DNA of 64,000 nt from Geodermatophilus sabuli. Lineage in GTDB: Bacteria > Actinomycetota > Actinomycetes > Mycobacteriales > Geodermatophilaceae. The notes beneath the pieces were generated by a model, which made no database searches, had not been told where the DNA came from, and worked only from the letters and a program-made list of their open reading frames with translations. Positions 8,526 through 19,038 of this stretch are shown one piece after another (positions within the stretch are counted from its first letter, which is position 1; each line of letters begins with the position of its first letter). A program made the translations under genes and the position numbers. The stretch covers positions 434,001 to 498,000 of the forward strand of contig NZ_OBDO01000002.1 of assembly GCF_900215145.1 (NCBI RefSeq). The letters are read 5' to 3'.

Positions 8526-9482
8526 TCAGGCGCGCTTCTGGGTGGTCTCCCAGGCGTCCCGGACGATGCCGGCCAGGTCGGCGTGCTTCGGCGTCCAGCC
8601 CAGGTCGGCGCGGATCCGGTCGCTGGAGGCCACCAGCTGCGCGGGGTCCCCGGCCCGGCGTTCCCCGACGACGACCGGCACGGGGTGCCCGGTGACCTCA
8701 CGGACGGCGTCGACGACCTGCTGCACCGAGAAGCCGGTGCCGTTGCCCAGGTTGTAGATGCGGTGCTCGCCCGGTGCCGGTGCGGTCAGCGCGAGCAGGT
8801 GCGCGTCGGCGAGGTCGGCGACGTGGATGTAGTCGCGGATGCAGGTGCCGTCCGGCGTCGGGTAGTCCTCGCCGTAGACGGTCATCGCCTCGCGGGTGCC
8901 GGCGACGACCTGCAGGGCGATCGGGATGAGGTGGGTCTCGGTGGTGTGCCGCTCGCCCCGGCCGTAGGCGGCGCCGGCCACGTTGAAGTAGCGCAGGCTG
9001 ACCGCGGCGAAGTCGTACGCGGCGGCGTACGAGGTCAGCATCGCGTCGACGGCGAGCTTCGTGGCGCCGTAGGTGTTGGTCGGCCGGGTGGGGGCGTCCT
9101 CGCGGATGGGCACCTGCTCCGGCTCGCCGTAGGTCGCCGCGGTGGAGGAGAAGACGATGCGGCGGCAGTCGGCCGCCCGCATGGCCTCCAGCAACGCCAG
9201 TGACCCCGCGACGTTGGTGTCCCAGTAGATCTCCGGCTGGACCTGCGACTCCCCGACGAGGCTCTTCGCCGCGAAGTGGAGGACCGCCTCGGGGCGGACG
9301 TCGGCCAGCACGGGCGCGGAGTCGTGCAGCGAGGCCCGCACGAACGCCGCACCCTCGGGCACCGCGTCGGCGTGACCGGTGGAGAGGTCGTCGAGCACGG
9401 TGACCTCGTGGCCGCCCGCGAGGAGGGCGGCCGTGACTACGCTGCCGATGTAGCCGGCCCCACCGGCGACGAGTACGCGCAT
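8526..9482 (-). CDS. galE: UDP-glucose 4-epimerase
   Basis: A 318-residue extended SDR enzyme interconverting UDP-glucose and UDP-galactose for sugar use and cell-wall polysaccharide synthesis. NAD binding is through GGAGYIGS. The catalytic Ser region is [15 protein letters not shown] and the Tyr-Lys pair is in [27 protein letters not shown] and [18 protein letters not shown] are the UDP-sugar signatures typical of GalE. The length is slightly short of the E. coli enzyme (338) and typical of actinobacterial versions. ATG 9482 is preceded by TAGGGT at 6 nt with no Shine-Dalgarno, indicating a leaderless transcript. It is divergent from the aminotransferase gene with only 51 bp between them. 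Confidence 0.95.
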   Translation of the reverse strand: MRVLVAGGAGYIGSVVTAALLAGGHEVTVLDDLSTGHADAVPEGAAFVRASLHDSAPVLADVRPEAVLHFAAKSLVGESQVQPEIYWDTNVAGSLALLEAMRAADCRRIVFSSTAATYGEPEQVPIREDAPTRPTNTYGATKLAVDAMLTSYAAAYDFAAVSLRYFNVAGAAYGRGERHTTETHLIPIALQVVAGTREAMTVYGEDYPTPDGTCIRDYIHVADLADAHLLALTAPAPGEHRIYNLGNGTGFSVQQVVDAVREVTGHPVPVVVGERRAGDPAQLVASSDRIRADLGWTPKHADLAGIVRDAWETTQKRA

Positions 9483-9488
9483 GCGCCC

Positions 9489-9494
9489 ACCCTA
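9489..9494 (-). promoter_or_regulatory. -10 element for leaderless galE
   Basis: TAGGGT on the minus strand, 6 nt before the galE ATG; no ribosome-binding site fits between. Confidence 0.5.
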
Positions 9495-9533
9495 GAGACG
9501 GTCCACGGGCGGCGCGGTCAGGAGGCGGAACCA

Positions 9534-10646
9534 GTGGTCAGCGCACGACCGGCGGTGCAGCAGCTGCCCGCCTACAAGCCGGGGCGCAACCCGGCCGACC
9601 TCGCCCGCGAGATCGGCGTCGCGCAGGCGGTCAAGCTGGCCAGCAACGAGGTCGCCTTCCCGCCGCTGCCCGCCGTCGTCGAGGCCCTGGCCGGTGCGGC
9701 CGCGGAGACCAACCGCTACCCGGACAACGGTGCCGTCGTCCTCACCCGGGCGCTGGCCGAGCGCTACGGCGTCGACCCCGCGCAGGTGGTCACCGGCTGC
9801 GGCGCGGTCATGCTCTGCCAGCAGCTGGCCCAGTCGTTCAACGACCCCGGCACGAGCATCGCGTTCGCCTGGCGCTCGTTCGAGATGTACCCGCTGCTGG
9901 CCCAGGTCGCCGGCGCCCGCTCGATCCAGGTGCCGCTGGTGCCCGGCCGCCCCGGCGGGCCGGCCGACACCCACGACCTCGACGCCCTCGCCGCGGCGGT
10001 CGACGACACCACCCGCGTCGTCTTCGTGTGCAACCCCAACAACCCGACCGGGACGGCGGTGCGCCGCCGGGAGCTGGAGCGCTTCCTCGACGCCGTCCCC
10101 GCCGGGACCCTCGTCGTCCTCGACGAGGCCTACCGCGAGTTCGTCACCGACCCCGACGTCCCCGACGGGCTGGAGCTGATGCGCGGGCGGCCCAACGTGG
10201 CCGTGCTGCGCACCTTCTCCAAGGCCTGGGGGCTGGCCGGCCTGCGGGTCGGCTACCTGGTGGCCGAGGACCCCGCGGTGGCCGACGCGGTGCGCCGGAC
10301 CCACGTGCCCTTCAGCGTCTCCTCCCTCGCCCAGGCGGCGGCCGTCGCCGCGCTGGCCAGCGAGGACGAGGTGCGCCGGCGGTGCGCGGCGGTCACCGCC
10401 GAGCGGGAGCGGCTCACCGCGGCTCTGCGCGAGCGCGGCCTCGACGTCTCCGACAGCCAGGCCAACTTCGTCTGGCTGCCGGTGGGGGAGCAGGCCGCCG
10501 GCCTGGCCGCCGCGCTGGAGGCGCGGGCGGTCATCACCCGTCCGTTCGCCGGGGAGGGCGTCCGGGTCACCGTGGGCACGTCCGAGGAGGACGACGCCTT
10601 CCTCGCCGCGCTCGACCAGGTGCGCTCCGCCACGCCGGTCGCGTGA
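9534..10646 (+). CDS. Histidinol-phosphate/aromatic aminotransferase-like protein
   Basis: A 370-residue PLP-dependent class I/II aminotransferase, closest in layout to HisC and to the phenylalanine aminotransferase (Pat) branch of actinobacteria. Motifs are KLASNEVAFPPLPAV, YPDNGA, the cofactor-contacting VCNPNNPTGT and VLDEAYREFV, the Schiff-base lysine in RTFSKAWGLAGLRVGY, and the C-terminal Arg in FAGEGVRVTVGT. There is no his operon nearby, which favours a stand-alone aromatic or histidinol-phosphate aminotransferase. GTG 9534 was chosen because GGAGGCGG ends 5 nt upstream. Confidence 0.85.
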   Translation: MVSARPAVQQLPAYKPGRNPADLAREIGVAQAVKLASNEVAFPPLPAVVEALAGAAAETNRYPDNGAVVLTRALAERYGVDPAQVVTGCGAVMLCQQLAQSFNDPGTSIAFAWRSFEMYPLLAQVAGARSIQVPLVPGRPGGPADTHDLDALAAAVDDTTRVVFVCNPNNPTGTAVRRRELERFLDAVPAGTLVVLDEAYREFVTDPDVPDGLELMRGRPNVAVLRTFSKAWGLAGLRVGYLVAEDPAVADAVRRTHVPFSVSSLAQAAAVAALASEDEVRRRCAAVTAERERLTAALRERGLDVSDSQANFVWLPVGEQAAGLAAALEARAVITRPFAGEGVRVTVGTSEEDDAFLAALDQVRSATPVA

Positions 10647-12298
<1,652 letters not shown>

Positions 12299-12347
12299 AG
12301 CGTCCCCAGGGTCGCCCACCGTGCGGCCGGGCCGCAGGCTGGGGCGG

Positions 12348-13358
12348 ATGAGCGCCGCCCCCGCCGAGCGCTCCGGGCCCGTGGGCACCGACCCACCGGG
12401 CCCCGGCGGCCGCTGGTCGTGGCTCACCCGACTGACCGACGGGTGGGACTCGCTCGTCACCGCCCTGCGGCGTCGCCTGCCGTGGTTCGACCACCTGGCC
12501 CGCGCCGGTGGCCGCTACCGGCGCACGCAGGGCGACCTCATGGCGGCCGGTGTCACGTACTTCGTGTTCCTCGGGCTGTTCCCGGCCCTGCTGGTGGCCG
12601 CCTCCGTCGTCGGGATGGTGCTGGCGGGGGACCAGCTGCTGCAGGACCAGCTGTACGCCGCCATCCGCGACGCCTTCCCCGGTCCCACCGGCGAGGAGAT
12701 CGTCCGGGAGTTGCGCTCGGCGGTGGGGTCGGCCGGCGTCGTGGGCGTCATCGGGCTGGCCGGCTTCCTGTTCGCCGGGCTGCGCGCCATGGACCAGCTG
12801 CGCCTCGGGATGGAGCGCATCTGGAAGGGGCGGGCCGACGAGCCGGAGTTCCTCCGCGACAACGTGCAGGACCTGTTCGCGCTGCTGGCCCTCGGCGTCA
12901 CCGGACTCCTCAGCCTCGGCTTCACCGGCGTGGTCACCCAGGCCACGGGGTGGCTGCTGGGGCTGCTCGGGCTCGCGGACGCCCCGGGCCTGCCGGTGCT
13001 CACCGCCGCGCTGGGGCTCGCGCTCGCGATCGGCACCGACGTCGTGGTGTTCCTGTGGCTGCTCAAGGTGGTGCCCTCGACGTCGCACCCGGTGCGGCGG
13101 CTGCTGCCCGGTGCCCTGTTCGGCGCGGCCGGGCTGGAGGTGATGAAACTGCTCGGCAGCCTCTACCTCTCGCTGATCTCCGGCAGCGTCACGGCCTCGG
13201 CCTTCGGGGGGGCCGTCGGCATCCTCGTGTGGCTCAACCTCGTCTGCCGGTTCGCCTTCTTCACCGCCGCCTGGACGGCGACCCTGCCCCGGGTCCAGGA
13301 GTCGGCCCCGGCGGTTCCGGACCGCCTGGAGACGATGGTGCCGCCGGCCGACCGCTGA
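12348..13358 (+). CDS. YihY/BrkB-family membrane protein
   Basis: A 336-residue membrane protein of the YihY/UPF0761 (BrkB) family, once misassigned as ribonuclease BN. It has about six hydrophobic segments, including GVTYFVFLGLFPALLVAASV, GVVGVIGLAGFLFAGLRAM, LFALLALGVTGLLSLGFTGV and the C-terminal VGILVWLNLVCRFAFFTAAW. The family features GVTYFVFLGLFP and WLNLVCRFAFFTAAW are clear. The function is unknown. Its last 98 bp overlap the 3' end of the convergent carboxypeptidase gene. The ATG is preceded by a GGGGCGG stretch. Confidence 0.85.
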   Translation: MSAAPAERSGPVGTDPPGPGGRWSWLTRLTDGWDSLVTALRRRLPWFDHLARAGGRYRRTQGDLMAAGVTYFVFLGLFPALLVAASVVGMVLAGDQLLQDQLYAAIRDAFPGPTGEEIVRELRSAVGSAGVVGVIGLAGFLFAGLRAMDQLRLGMERIWKGRADEPEFLRDNVQDLFALLALGVTGLLSLGFTGVVTQATGWLLGLLGLADAPGLPVLTAALGLALAIGTDVVVFLWLLKVVPSTSHPVRRLLPGALFGAAGLEVMKLLGSLYLSLISGSVTASAFGGAVGILVWLNLVCRFAFFTAAWTATLPRVQESAPAVPDRLETMVPPADR

Positions 13359-14589
13359 CCGGCGGCTCCCCGCCAGGCACCCGCCGGACCGCGCGGCGAC
13401 GGCCCACCAGGGCGGCGAGGACGACGGCGACCGCCGCGGCGCCCAGCCCCAGCGCCAGGAGCGGCGACTCACCGGCCGGCTCGCCGGCGGCCGCGGTGCC
13501 CGGCGCGGGGACCGCCCGCACGGCCGACGGCGTCGTCGGCGGCGGGGCGGTGGTCGGCGGGGAGACGTCGGCCGCGGAGTCGACCAGCACGCCGACGCCC
13601 GGTGAGCCGGCGGGGACGGCGAAGCCCCAGTCGAGCAGCAGCGCGGCCTGGTCGGCGGCGCGCAGCGGCACGTTCTCGGTGTTCATGACGCTGACGACCA
13701 GCCGGCGGCCGTCGCGCTCGGCGGCGGTGACGAAGGTGTGCCGGGCGGCGTCGGTGAACCCGGTCTTGCCGCCGAGGTCGCCCGGGTACCGGGTCAGCAG
13801 CGGGTTCTCGTTCTGGATCTCGTAGCCCTCGGAGCGTCCCAGGACCGGTGGCATCTGCGCGATCGGCGTCTGGAGGATGGCGGCGGTGCGCGGGTCGGCG
13901 ACCAGCCGCCGGAAGACCAGCGCCAGGTCGTAGGGGGAGGAGGTCTGGCCCGCCACGTCGAGCCCGGACGGCGACCCGGCGACGGTGTCGAACGCGCCGA
14001 GGGCCGCCGCCGTCTCGTTCATCGCCCGCACGGTGACGTCGACGCCGCCGGCGGCGCGGGCGAGCGCGTTGGCCGCGTCGTTGCCCGACTGCATCACCAG
14101 CGCCTCGAACAGCAGCGAGACCGGATAGTGCCCGCCGGCCACCATCCCGACCCGGCTGCCCTCCATGTTCTCGTCCTCGACGGTGCCCTCGACGACCATG
14201 GCGGGGTCCAGCAGCGGCACGAGCGTGAGCAGGGTCAGCGTCTTGAGCGTGCTGGCCGGGTAGTAGCGGCCGTGCGGGTCCCGGGCGGCCAGGACCACGC
14301 CGCTGGTCGCGTCGGCCACCAGCCACCCCGCCGCGGTCAGCCCGTCGGGCAGCGGAGGGGCGCCGTCGGTGACGACGGTGCCCCGGGTGTCGAGTTCATC
14401 GCCGCCGACCGTGACACCGCCCGGGCCGCTGCCCTGCGGCGGGCCGCCCGGCAGGGGGGCGGTGGGCGTGGGCGCCGCCAGGTCGGCGGTGGGACGGGGG
14501 TCCTCGGCGAGCGCCGGAGCCGCCCCGGTCAGCAGGACCGCGGCGGTGAGGACCGCGGCCAGCCCGGCCCGCAGTCTCCGTCGTCCCAT
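13261..14589 (-). CDS. D-alanyl-D-alanine carboxypeptidase (S11 family)
   Basis: A 442-residue penicillin-binding enzyme that trims terminal D-Ala from peptidoglycan pentapeptides outside the membrane. Signal peptide: RRRLRAGLAAVLTAAVLLTG with a likely cut after PALA. The active-site triad is complete: SxxK in YYPASTLKTLT, SxN in VMQSGNDAANA and KTG in GGKTGFTD. After the catalytic domain comes a Pro/Thr-rich spacer, one C-terminal membrane helix (LLALGLGAAAVAVVLAALVG) with an Arg-rich stop-transfer, and a Pro/Gly/Ser tail of about 40 residues. The tail overlaps the convergent YihY gene by 98 bp. ATG 14589 has TAGCGT 7 nt upstream, suggesting a leaderless transcript. Confidence 0.92.
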   Translation of the reverse strand: MGRRRLRAGLAAVLTAAVLLTGAAPALAEDPRPTADLAAPTPTAPLPGGPPQGSGPGGVTVGGDELDTRGTVVTDGAPPLPDGLTAAGWLVADATSGVVLAARDPHGRYYPASTLKTLTLLTLVPLLDPAMVVEGTVEDENMEGSRVGMVAGGHYPVSLLFEALVMQSGNDAANALARAAGGVDVTVRAMNETAAALGAFDTVAGSPSGLDVAGQTSSPYDLALVFRRLVADPRTAAILQTPIAQMPPVLGRSEGYEIQNENPLLTRYPGDLGGKTGFTDAARHTFVTAAERDGRRLVVSVMNTENVPLRAADQAALLLDWGFAVPAGSPGVGVLVDSAADVSPPTTAPPPTTPSAVRAVPAPGTAAAGEPAGESPLLALGLGAAAVAVVLAALVGRRRAVRRVPGGEPPVSGRPAAPSSPGGPEPPGPTPGPGAGSPSRRR

Positions 14590-14596
14590 GGTGGGG

Positions 14597-14602
14597 ACGC
14601 TA
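14597..14602 (-). promoter_or_regulatory. -10 element for leaderless carboxypeptidase gene
   Basis: TAGCGT on the minus strand, 7 nt before the ATG, no Shine-Dalgarno between. The divergent BMP lipoprotein gene starts 260 bp away, so this region also holds its promoter; I cannot place that one. Confidence 0.5.
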
Positions 14603-14848
14603 GTGGCGAGACCGCTGGAACTCGTGCCGCACGGTCGTCGTGGCCCACGCCACTGGCCCGGAGGGCCCTTCGCAACGATCGCATCTCGGTCTCCTGGGGA
14701 GGGGGCGGCGGTGCCGCCGACCGCGGTTAGCGTGCGCTGGTCGCGCGTGCGGTGGTCCCGGCTGTGCCGGTCCGCGGCGCGTGGCCCCCGATGACACCGG
14801 GGCGGGCCCGGTTCCCCACGGACCCGTCCCCCCAGAGAGGAGACCGTC

Positions 14849-15913
14849 TTGCGCCGAGCGCGGAGGATGAAGGCCGCGGCGTTGCTGCTGGCCGGCAGCA
14901 TGGCCCTGGCGGCCTGCGCCAGCGACGAGGAGGGCGGCGGTAGCGCCAGCGGCGGCGGGTCCGGCGGCGGCGAGAGCGCCGAGCTGCAGATCGGCCTGGC
15001 CTTCGACACCGGCGGCCGCGGCGACCGCTCGTTCAACGACTCGGCCGTGGCCGGCGTCGAGGCCGCGATCGAGGAGCACGGTGGCGAGGTCACCGAGCTG
15101 TCCCCGAACGCCGACGCCTCCAACCGCGCGGACCTGCTGACCCAGCTGGCCGACCAGGGCTTCAACCCGATCATCGCCGTGGGGTTCGCCTACAGCGACG
15201 TGATCGGCGAGGTGGCCGAGCAGTACCCGGACGTCACCTTCGCGCAGGTCGACGGGGCGGTCGCGGACGCCGGCAGCCCTGAGAACCTGACCGGCCTGCT
15301 GTTCGCCGAGGAGCAGGGCTCCTTCCTCGCCGGTGTCGCGGCCGCGCTGAAGAGCGAGACCGGCCACATCGGCTTCGTCGGCGGCGTCGAGACCCCGCTG
15401 ATCCAGAAGTTCGAGGCCGGCTACGTGGCCGGCGCCCAGGCGGTCAACCCGCAGATCATCATCGACCGGCAGTACATCTCGCCGGCCGGTGACTTCTCCG
15501 GGTTCAACGACCCGGCCCGCGGCCAGATCGTCGCGCAGGGCATGTACGACGCCGGCGCCGACATCGTCTACCACGCGGCCGGCGGCTCGGGCATCGGCGT
15601 CTTCCAGGCCGCTGCCGCCTCCGGTGGCCGCGCCATCGGCGTCGACTCCGACCAGTACCAGACGGTCGACCCGGCGCTGCAGTCGGTGGTCATGACCTCG
15701 ATGCTCAAGCGCGTGGACAACGCGGTGCAGACGTTCATCGGCGAGTTCGTCGACGGCAACGTCGCCGGTGGCGCGGACGAGGTCTACGACCTGGAGTCCG
15801 ACGGCGTCGGGCTGGCCACCAGCGGTGGCTTCATCGACGACATCCAGAGCGACATCGACGGCTACCGCCAGCAGATCATCGACGGCGCGATCACGGTCCC
15901 CACGACCCCGTGA
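14849..15913 (+). CDS. BMP-family nucleoside-binding lipoprotein
   Basis: A 354-residue substrate-binding lipoprotein of the BMP/PnrA family, the extracytoplasmic receptor of an ABC nucleoside importer. The signal sequence ends in a lipobox (SMALAACAS) and is followed by a Gly/Ser tether. The mature part has the family signature at the ligand pocket: GLAFDTGGRGDRSFNDSA, the hinge block FVGGVETPLIQKFEAGY and the purine-sandwiching region HAAGGSGIGVFQAA with GVDSDQYQT. TTG was chosen as start because AGAGAGGAG precedes it by 6 nt; the in-frame ATG six codons later has its GGAGG too close. A strong hairpin separates it from the ATPase gene. Confidence 0.93.
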   Translation: MRRARRMKAAALLLAGSMALAACASDEEGGGSASGGGSGGGESAELQIGLAFDTGGRGDRSFNDSAVAGVEAAIEEHGGEVTELSPNADASNRADLLTQLADQGFNPIIAVGFAYSDVIGEVAEQYPDVTFAQVDGAVADAGSPENLTGLLFAEEQGSFLAGVAAALKSETGHIGFVGGVETPLIQKFEAGYVAGAQAVNPQIIIDRQYISPAGDFSGFNDPARGQIVAQGMYDAGADIVYHAAGGSGIGVFQAAAASGGRAIGVDSDQYQTVDPALQSVVMTSMLKRVDNAVQTFIGEFVDGNVAGGADEVYDLESDGVGLATSGGFIDDIQSDIDGYRQQIIDGAITVPTTP

Positions 15914-15938
15914 CGCCGATCGGCTGAGCACGACCGAC

Positions 15939-15974
15939 AGCGGGTCCGGGGGCGCACGCGCCCCCGGACCCGCT
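15939..15974 (+). terminator. Strong hairpin after the BMP lipoprotein gene
   Basis: Perfect 16-bp stem, AGCGGGTCCGGGGGCG pairing with CGCCCCCGGACCCGCT, loop CACG. It lies inside an otherwise co-directional transporter cluster, so partial termination here would yield more binding protein than ATPase/permease. The remaining 170 bp up to the ATPase gene may carry a second promoter, but I see no clear -10/-35 pair. Confidence 0.7.
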
Positions 15975-16148
15975 GCCGTCAGCAGGGCGCCCCTGCCCGC
16001 CCGGTCCCGCCTCCCGGTGCGCGATCATTCGGCGGCCGGTGGAACCCGGCGACGGAGCGGTGGCGGCGGTCGATCCCGCGCCACCGATGCAGCAGAGTGG
16101 ACGTGCCCGGCACACCCGCGGGGCGCGCAGCGAGGGAGAGGGCGCACG

Positions 16149-17747
16149 ATGCCGCCAGAAGACGGGGCCACAGCCGGCGTGCCGTCGGGGGAGCCACCGG
16201 GCCGCGGTGCCGAGGGCGCGGAGGCGCCGCTGGCCGTGGAGCTGCGCGGCATCACCAAGCGCTTCCCGGGCGTCGTGGCCAACAAGGACATCGAGCTGCG
16301 GGTCCGTCGCGGCGAGGTGCACGCCATCGTGGGCGAGAACGGCGCCGGCAAGTCGACGCTGATGAAGACGCTCTACGGCATGCACCGGCCCGACGAGGGG
16401 CAGATCCTGCTGCACGGGCGCGAGGTGCACTTCCGCAGCCCGGGCGACGCGATCGCCGCCGGGATCGGCATGGTCCACCAGCACTTCATGCTCGCCGACA
16501 ACTTCACCGTGCTGGAGAACGTGGTCCTGGGCAGTGAGCCCACGAAGGGCGGCCGGCTGGACCGGGGCGAGGCCCGCCGCCGGATCCGCGAGATCTCCGA
16601 CGCCTACGCCCTGGGGCTGGACCCCGACGCGATGGTCGAGGACCTCGGCGTCGGCGACCGGCAGCGGGTCGAGATCGCCAAGGTGCTCTACCGGGGCGCC
16701 ACCACCCTGATCCTCGACGAGCCGACCGCCGTCCTCGTACCGCAGGAGGTCGACGAGCTGTTCGGCAACCTGGCCGAGCTCAAGCGCGAGGGCCTCACGG
16801 TCATCTTCATCTCGCACAAGCTGGACGAGGTCCGGAAGGTCGCCGACTCGATCACCGTGATCCGGCGCGGCACGACGGTGGGCACGGCGGACCCCGAGAC
16901 GACGTCGAGCCGGGAACTGGCCGAGATGATGGTCGGCGCCGAGCTGCCCTCGCCGGAGACCCGCACCTCCACCGTCCGCGACACCCCCGTGCTCGAGCTG
17001 CACGGGGTCACCGTCGCCGGCGCCGGCGGCCGTCCGCTGGTCGACGCGGTCGAACTGACCGTCCGCGAGGGCGAGGTCGTCGGGATCGCCGGCGTCGAAG
17101 GCAACGGCCAGTCCGAGCTGATCGACGCGGTCATGGGCCTGCGCGACGTCGCCACCGGCACCGTGGTGCTCGGCGGGGAGGACATCAGCGCCTGGAGCAC
17201 CCGCGCCCGCCGGGAGGCCGGGCTCGGCTTCATCCCCGAGGACCGGCACCGCCAGGGCATGCTGCTGGACGCCTCGCTCTGGGAGAACCGGATCCTGGGC
17301 CACCAGACCCGCCCGCCGGCGGTGAAGGGCCCCTTCATCGACCGCAGGGGCGCGCGGGCGGACACCGAGCGGATCATGCGCGAGTACGACGTCCGCGCCC
17401 CCGGGCCGGACACCCTCGCCGTGGCCCTGTCCGGCGGCAACCAGCAGAAGCTGATCGTCGGGCGGGAGATGAGCGCGCAGCCGCGGCTGCTGCTGGCCGC
17501 CCACCCCACCCGCGGCGTGGACGTCGGTGCCCAGGCGGTCATCTGGGGCCTGCTCAAGGACGCCCGCGCCGCCGGGCTGGGCATCCTGCTGGTCTCCGCC
17601 GACCTCGACGAGCTCATCGGCCTGTCGGACACGCTGCACGTCATGCTGCGCGGCCGGCTGGTGGCCACGCTGGACCCCACCACGGTCACCCCCGAGGAGC
17701 TGGGTGGGCACATGACCGGCGGCCGGACGACGGCGGGTGCGGCATGA
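16149..17747 (+). CDS. Nucleoside ABC transporter, duplicated ATP-binding protein
   Basis: A 532-residue protein with two fused nucleotide-binding domains, as in sugar and nucleoside importers of the CUT2/YufO group. Domain 1 has Walker A GENGAGKST, Q-loop MVHQHFML, a degenerate signature (GVGDRQRVE) and Walker B TLILDEPTAVL. Domain 2 has a modified P-loop (GVEGNGQSE), a good signature (LSGGNQQK) and an altered Walker B in which the acidic residues are lost (LLAAHPTRGVDVGA). This asymmetry is the rule in the family, so I do not read it as decay. It is coupled to the next gene by an ATGA overlap. The ATG follows GAGGGAGAGG. Confidence 0.93.
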   Translation: MPPEDGATAGVPSGEPPGRGAEGAEAPLAVELRGITKRFPGVVANKDIELRVRRGEVHAIVGENGAGKSTLMKTLYGMHRPDEGQILLHGREVHFRSPGDAIAAGIGMVHQHFMLADNFTVLENVVLGSEPTKGGRLDRGEARRRIREISDAYALGLDPDAMVEDLGVGDRQRVEIAKVLYRGATTLILDEPTAVLVPQEVDELFGNLAELKREGLTVIFISHKLDEVRKVADSITVIRRGTTVGTADPETTSSRELAEMMVGAELPSPETRTSTVRDTPVLELHGVTVAGAGGRPLVDAVELTVREGEVVGIAGVEGNGQSELIDAVMGLRDVATGTVVLGGEDISAWSTRARREAGLGFIPEDRHRQGMLLDASLWENRILGHQTRPPAVKGPFIDRRGARADTERIMREYDVRAPGPDTLAVALSGGNQQKLIVGREMSAQPRLLLAAHPTRGVDVGAQAVIWGLLKDARAAGLGILLVSADLDELIGLSDTLHVMLRGRLVATLDPTTVTPEELGGHMTGGRTTAGAA

Positions 17748-18979
17748 GCGTCCTCCGCCGGATCGTCGCGGCCCTGGCCGCGCCGCTGCTGGCCATCGTC
17801 GCGGCGATCGTGATCTCCGGGCTGGTGATGGCCGTCCTGGGGGTCGACCCGTTCGAGGTGTTCGCCGTGATGCTGGACTTCGGCGACACCCCCAGCCAGC
17901 AGGTGACCGCGCTCGTCGTGATCCTCAACCGGGCCATCCCGCTGTTCATCTCCGGGCTGGCGGTCGCGATCGCCTTCCGGATGGGGCTGTTCAACATCGG
18001 CGTCGAGGGCCAGTACCGGCTGGCGACGGTCATGGCCGCCGCGGTCGGCGCCGCCGTCGTCCTGCCCGGCCCGCTGCACGTGCTGTTGATCGTGGTGGTG
18101 GCGATGGCCGTCGCCGCGATCTGGGCGGGCATCGTCGCCGTGCTCAAGGTGACCCGCGGGGTCAGCGAGGTCATCAGCTCGATCATGCTCAACTTCATCG
18201 CGCTGGGCATCGCGTCGTTCCTGCTGACCGGACCGTTCCGCGGCAGCCCGGAGGGCGCGTCGATCATCAGCACCGCGGAGATCCCGGAGTCCGGGTGGAT
18301 GCCCGGCCTCAACGGCGTCTTCGACCTCTTCGGGCTGGCCAACCCGCCGCGGCAGCTCTACGGCTTCCTGGTCGTGGCGGCGCTGCTCGGCGTCGCGATC
18401 GCGATCCTGCTCAACCGGACCCGCTTCGGCTTCGACCTGCGGGCCACCGGCCTCTCGCCGTCGGCGGCGAGGGCCAGCGGCGTGGACGCCCGCGGGATGG
18501 TCGTCAAGACGATGCTGCTGTCGGGCGCGGTCGCCGGCCTGATCGGCATACCCGACCTGCTCGGGACGACGCACAGCTACACGACCGACTTCACCGCCGG
18601 CCTGGGCTTCCTCGGCATCGCGGTCGCCCTGCTGGGGCGCAACAACCCGGCCGGGATCGCGTTCGCCGCGCTGCTGTTCGCCTTCCTCGACCGCGCGCTG
18701 GTGCCGCTGCAGATCGCGGACTTCCCGTCGTCGGTGGTCACGATCATCCAGGGCGTGATCGTGCTCGCCGTGGTCATCTCCAACGAGGTGGCCCGGCGGG
18801 TCGCGCTGCGCGCCGCGGAGCGTCGCTCGGCGCAGGCCGGCCCCGCCCCCGTGGCCAGCGACGGCAGCGCCGGCCCGGGGCAGACCACGGACGGCGGGGG
18901 TGCCGGGACCGGCGCGGGCGTCGACCCCACCACCGGCGCCGGCCGGCAGACCGACGAGCGGCAGGGGACCGGGGCATGA
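17744..18979 (+). CDS. Nucleoside ABC transporter permease (first)
   Basis: A 411-residue inner-membrane permease of the branched-chain/nucleoside type (BPD_transp_2). About eight to ten hydrophobic segments are visible. The conserved coupling region LFNIGVEGQYRLATV and the later GVDARGMVVKTMLLSGAVAG match the YufP/NupP-like permeases. The last 55 residues are a Gly/Ala/Asp-rich cytosolic tail not typical of the family and probably disordered. The start overlaps the ATPase stop and the stop overlaps a 20-codon reading frame that leads to the second permease. Confidence 0.9.
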   Translation: MSVLRRIVAALAAPLLAIVAAIVISGLVMAVLGVDPFEVFAVMLDFGDTPSQQVTALVVILNRAIPLFISGLAVAIAFRMGLFNIGVEGQYRLATVMAAAVGAAVVLPGPLHVLLIVVVAMAVAAIWAGIVAVLKVTRGVSEVISSIMLNFIALGIASFLLTGPFRGSPEGASIISTAEIPESGWMPGLNGVFDLFGLANPPRQLYGFLVVAALLGVAIAILLNRTRFGFDLRATGLSPSAARASGVDARGMVVKTMLLSGAVAGLIGIPDLLGTTHSYTTDFTAGLGFLGIAVALLGRNNPAGIAFAALLFAFLDRALVPLQIADFPSSVVTIIQGVIVLAVVISNEVARRVALRAAERRSAQAGPAPVASDGSAGPGQTTDGGGAGTGAGVDPTTGAGRQTDERQGTGA

Positions 18980-19038
18980 ACCGACCCCACGAGGACGTCC
19001 CGCTGGCGCTCCACGCCTCCGAGGGGGCCCCCGAATGA
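18976..19038 (+). other. 20-codon bridging reading frame between two permease genes
   Basis: An ATG overlaps the stop of the first permease (ATGA) and the frame's own TGA overlaps the ATG of the second permease (ATGA). It encodes MNRPHEDVPLALHASEGAPE. The GAGGGGG that serves the second permease lies inside it. It could be a coupling leader that keeps ribosomes moving across the 55-nt gap; it could also be chance. No protein function is proposed. Confidence 0.3.

Noticed and set aside
17041-17560. Inactivated second nucleotide-binding domain in the nucleoside ATPase
   Set aside because: The altered P-loop and Walker B (GVEGNGQSE, LLAAHPTRG) are regular features of this transporter family.
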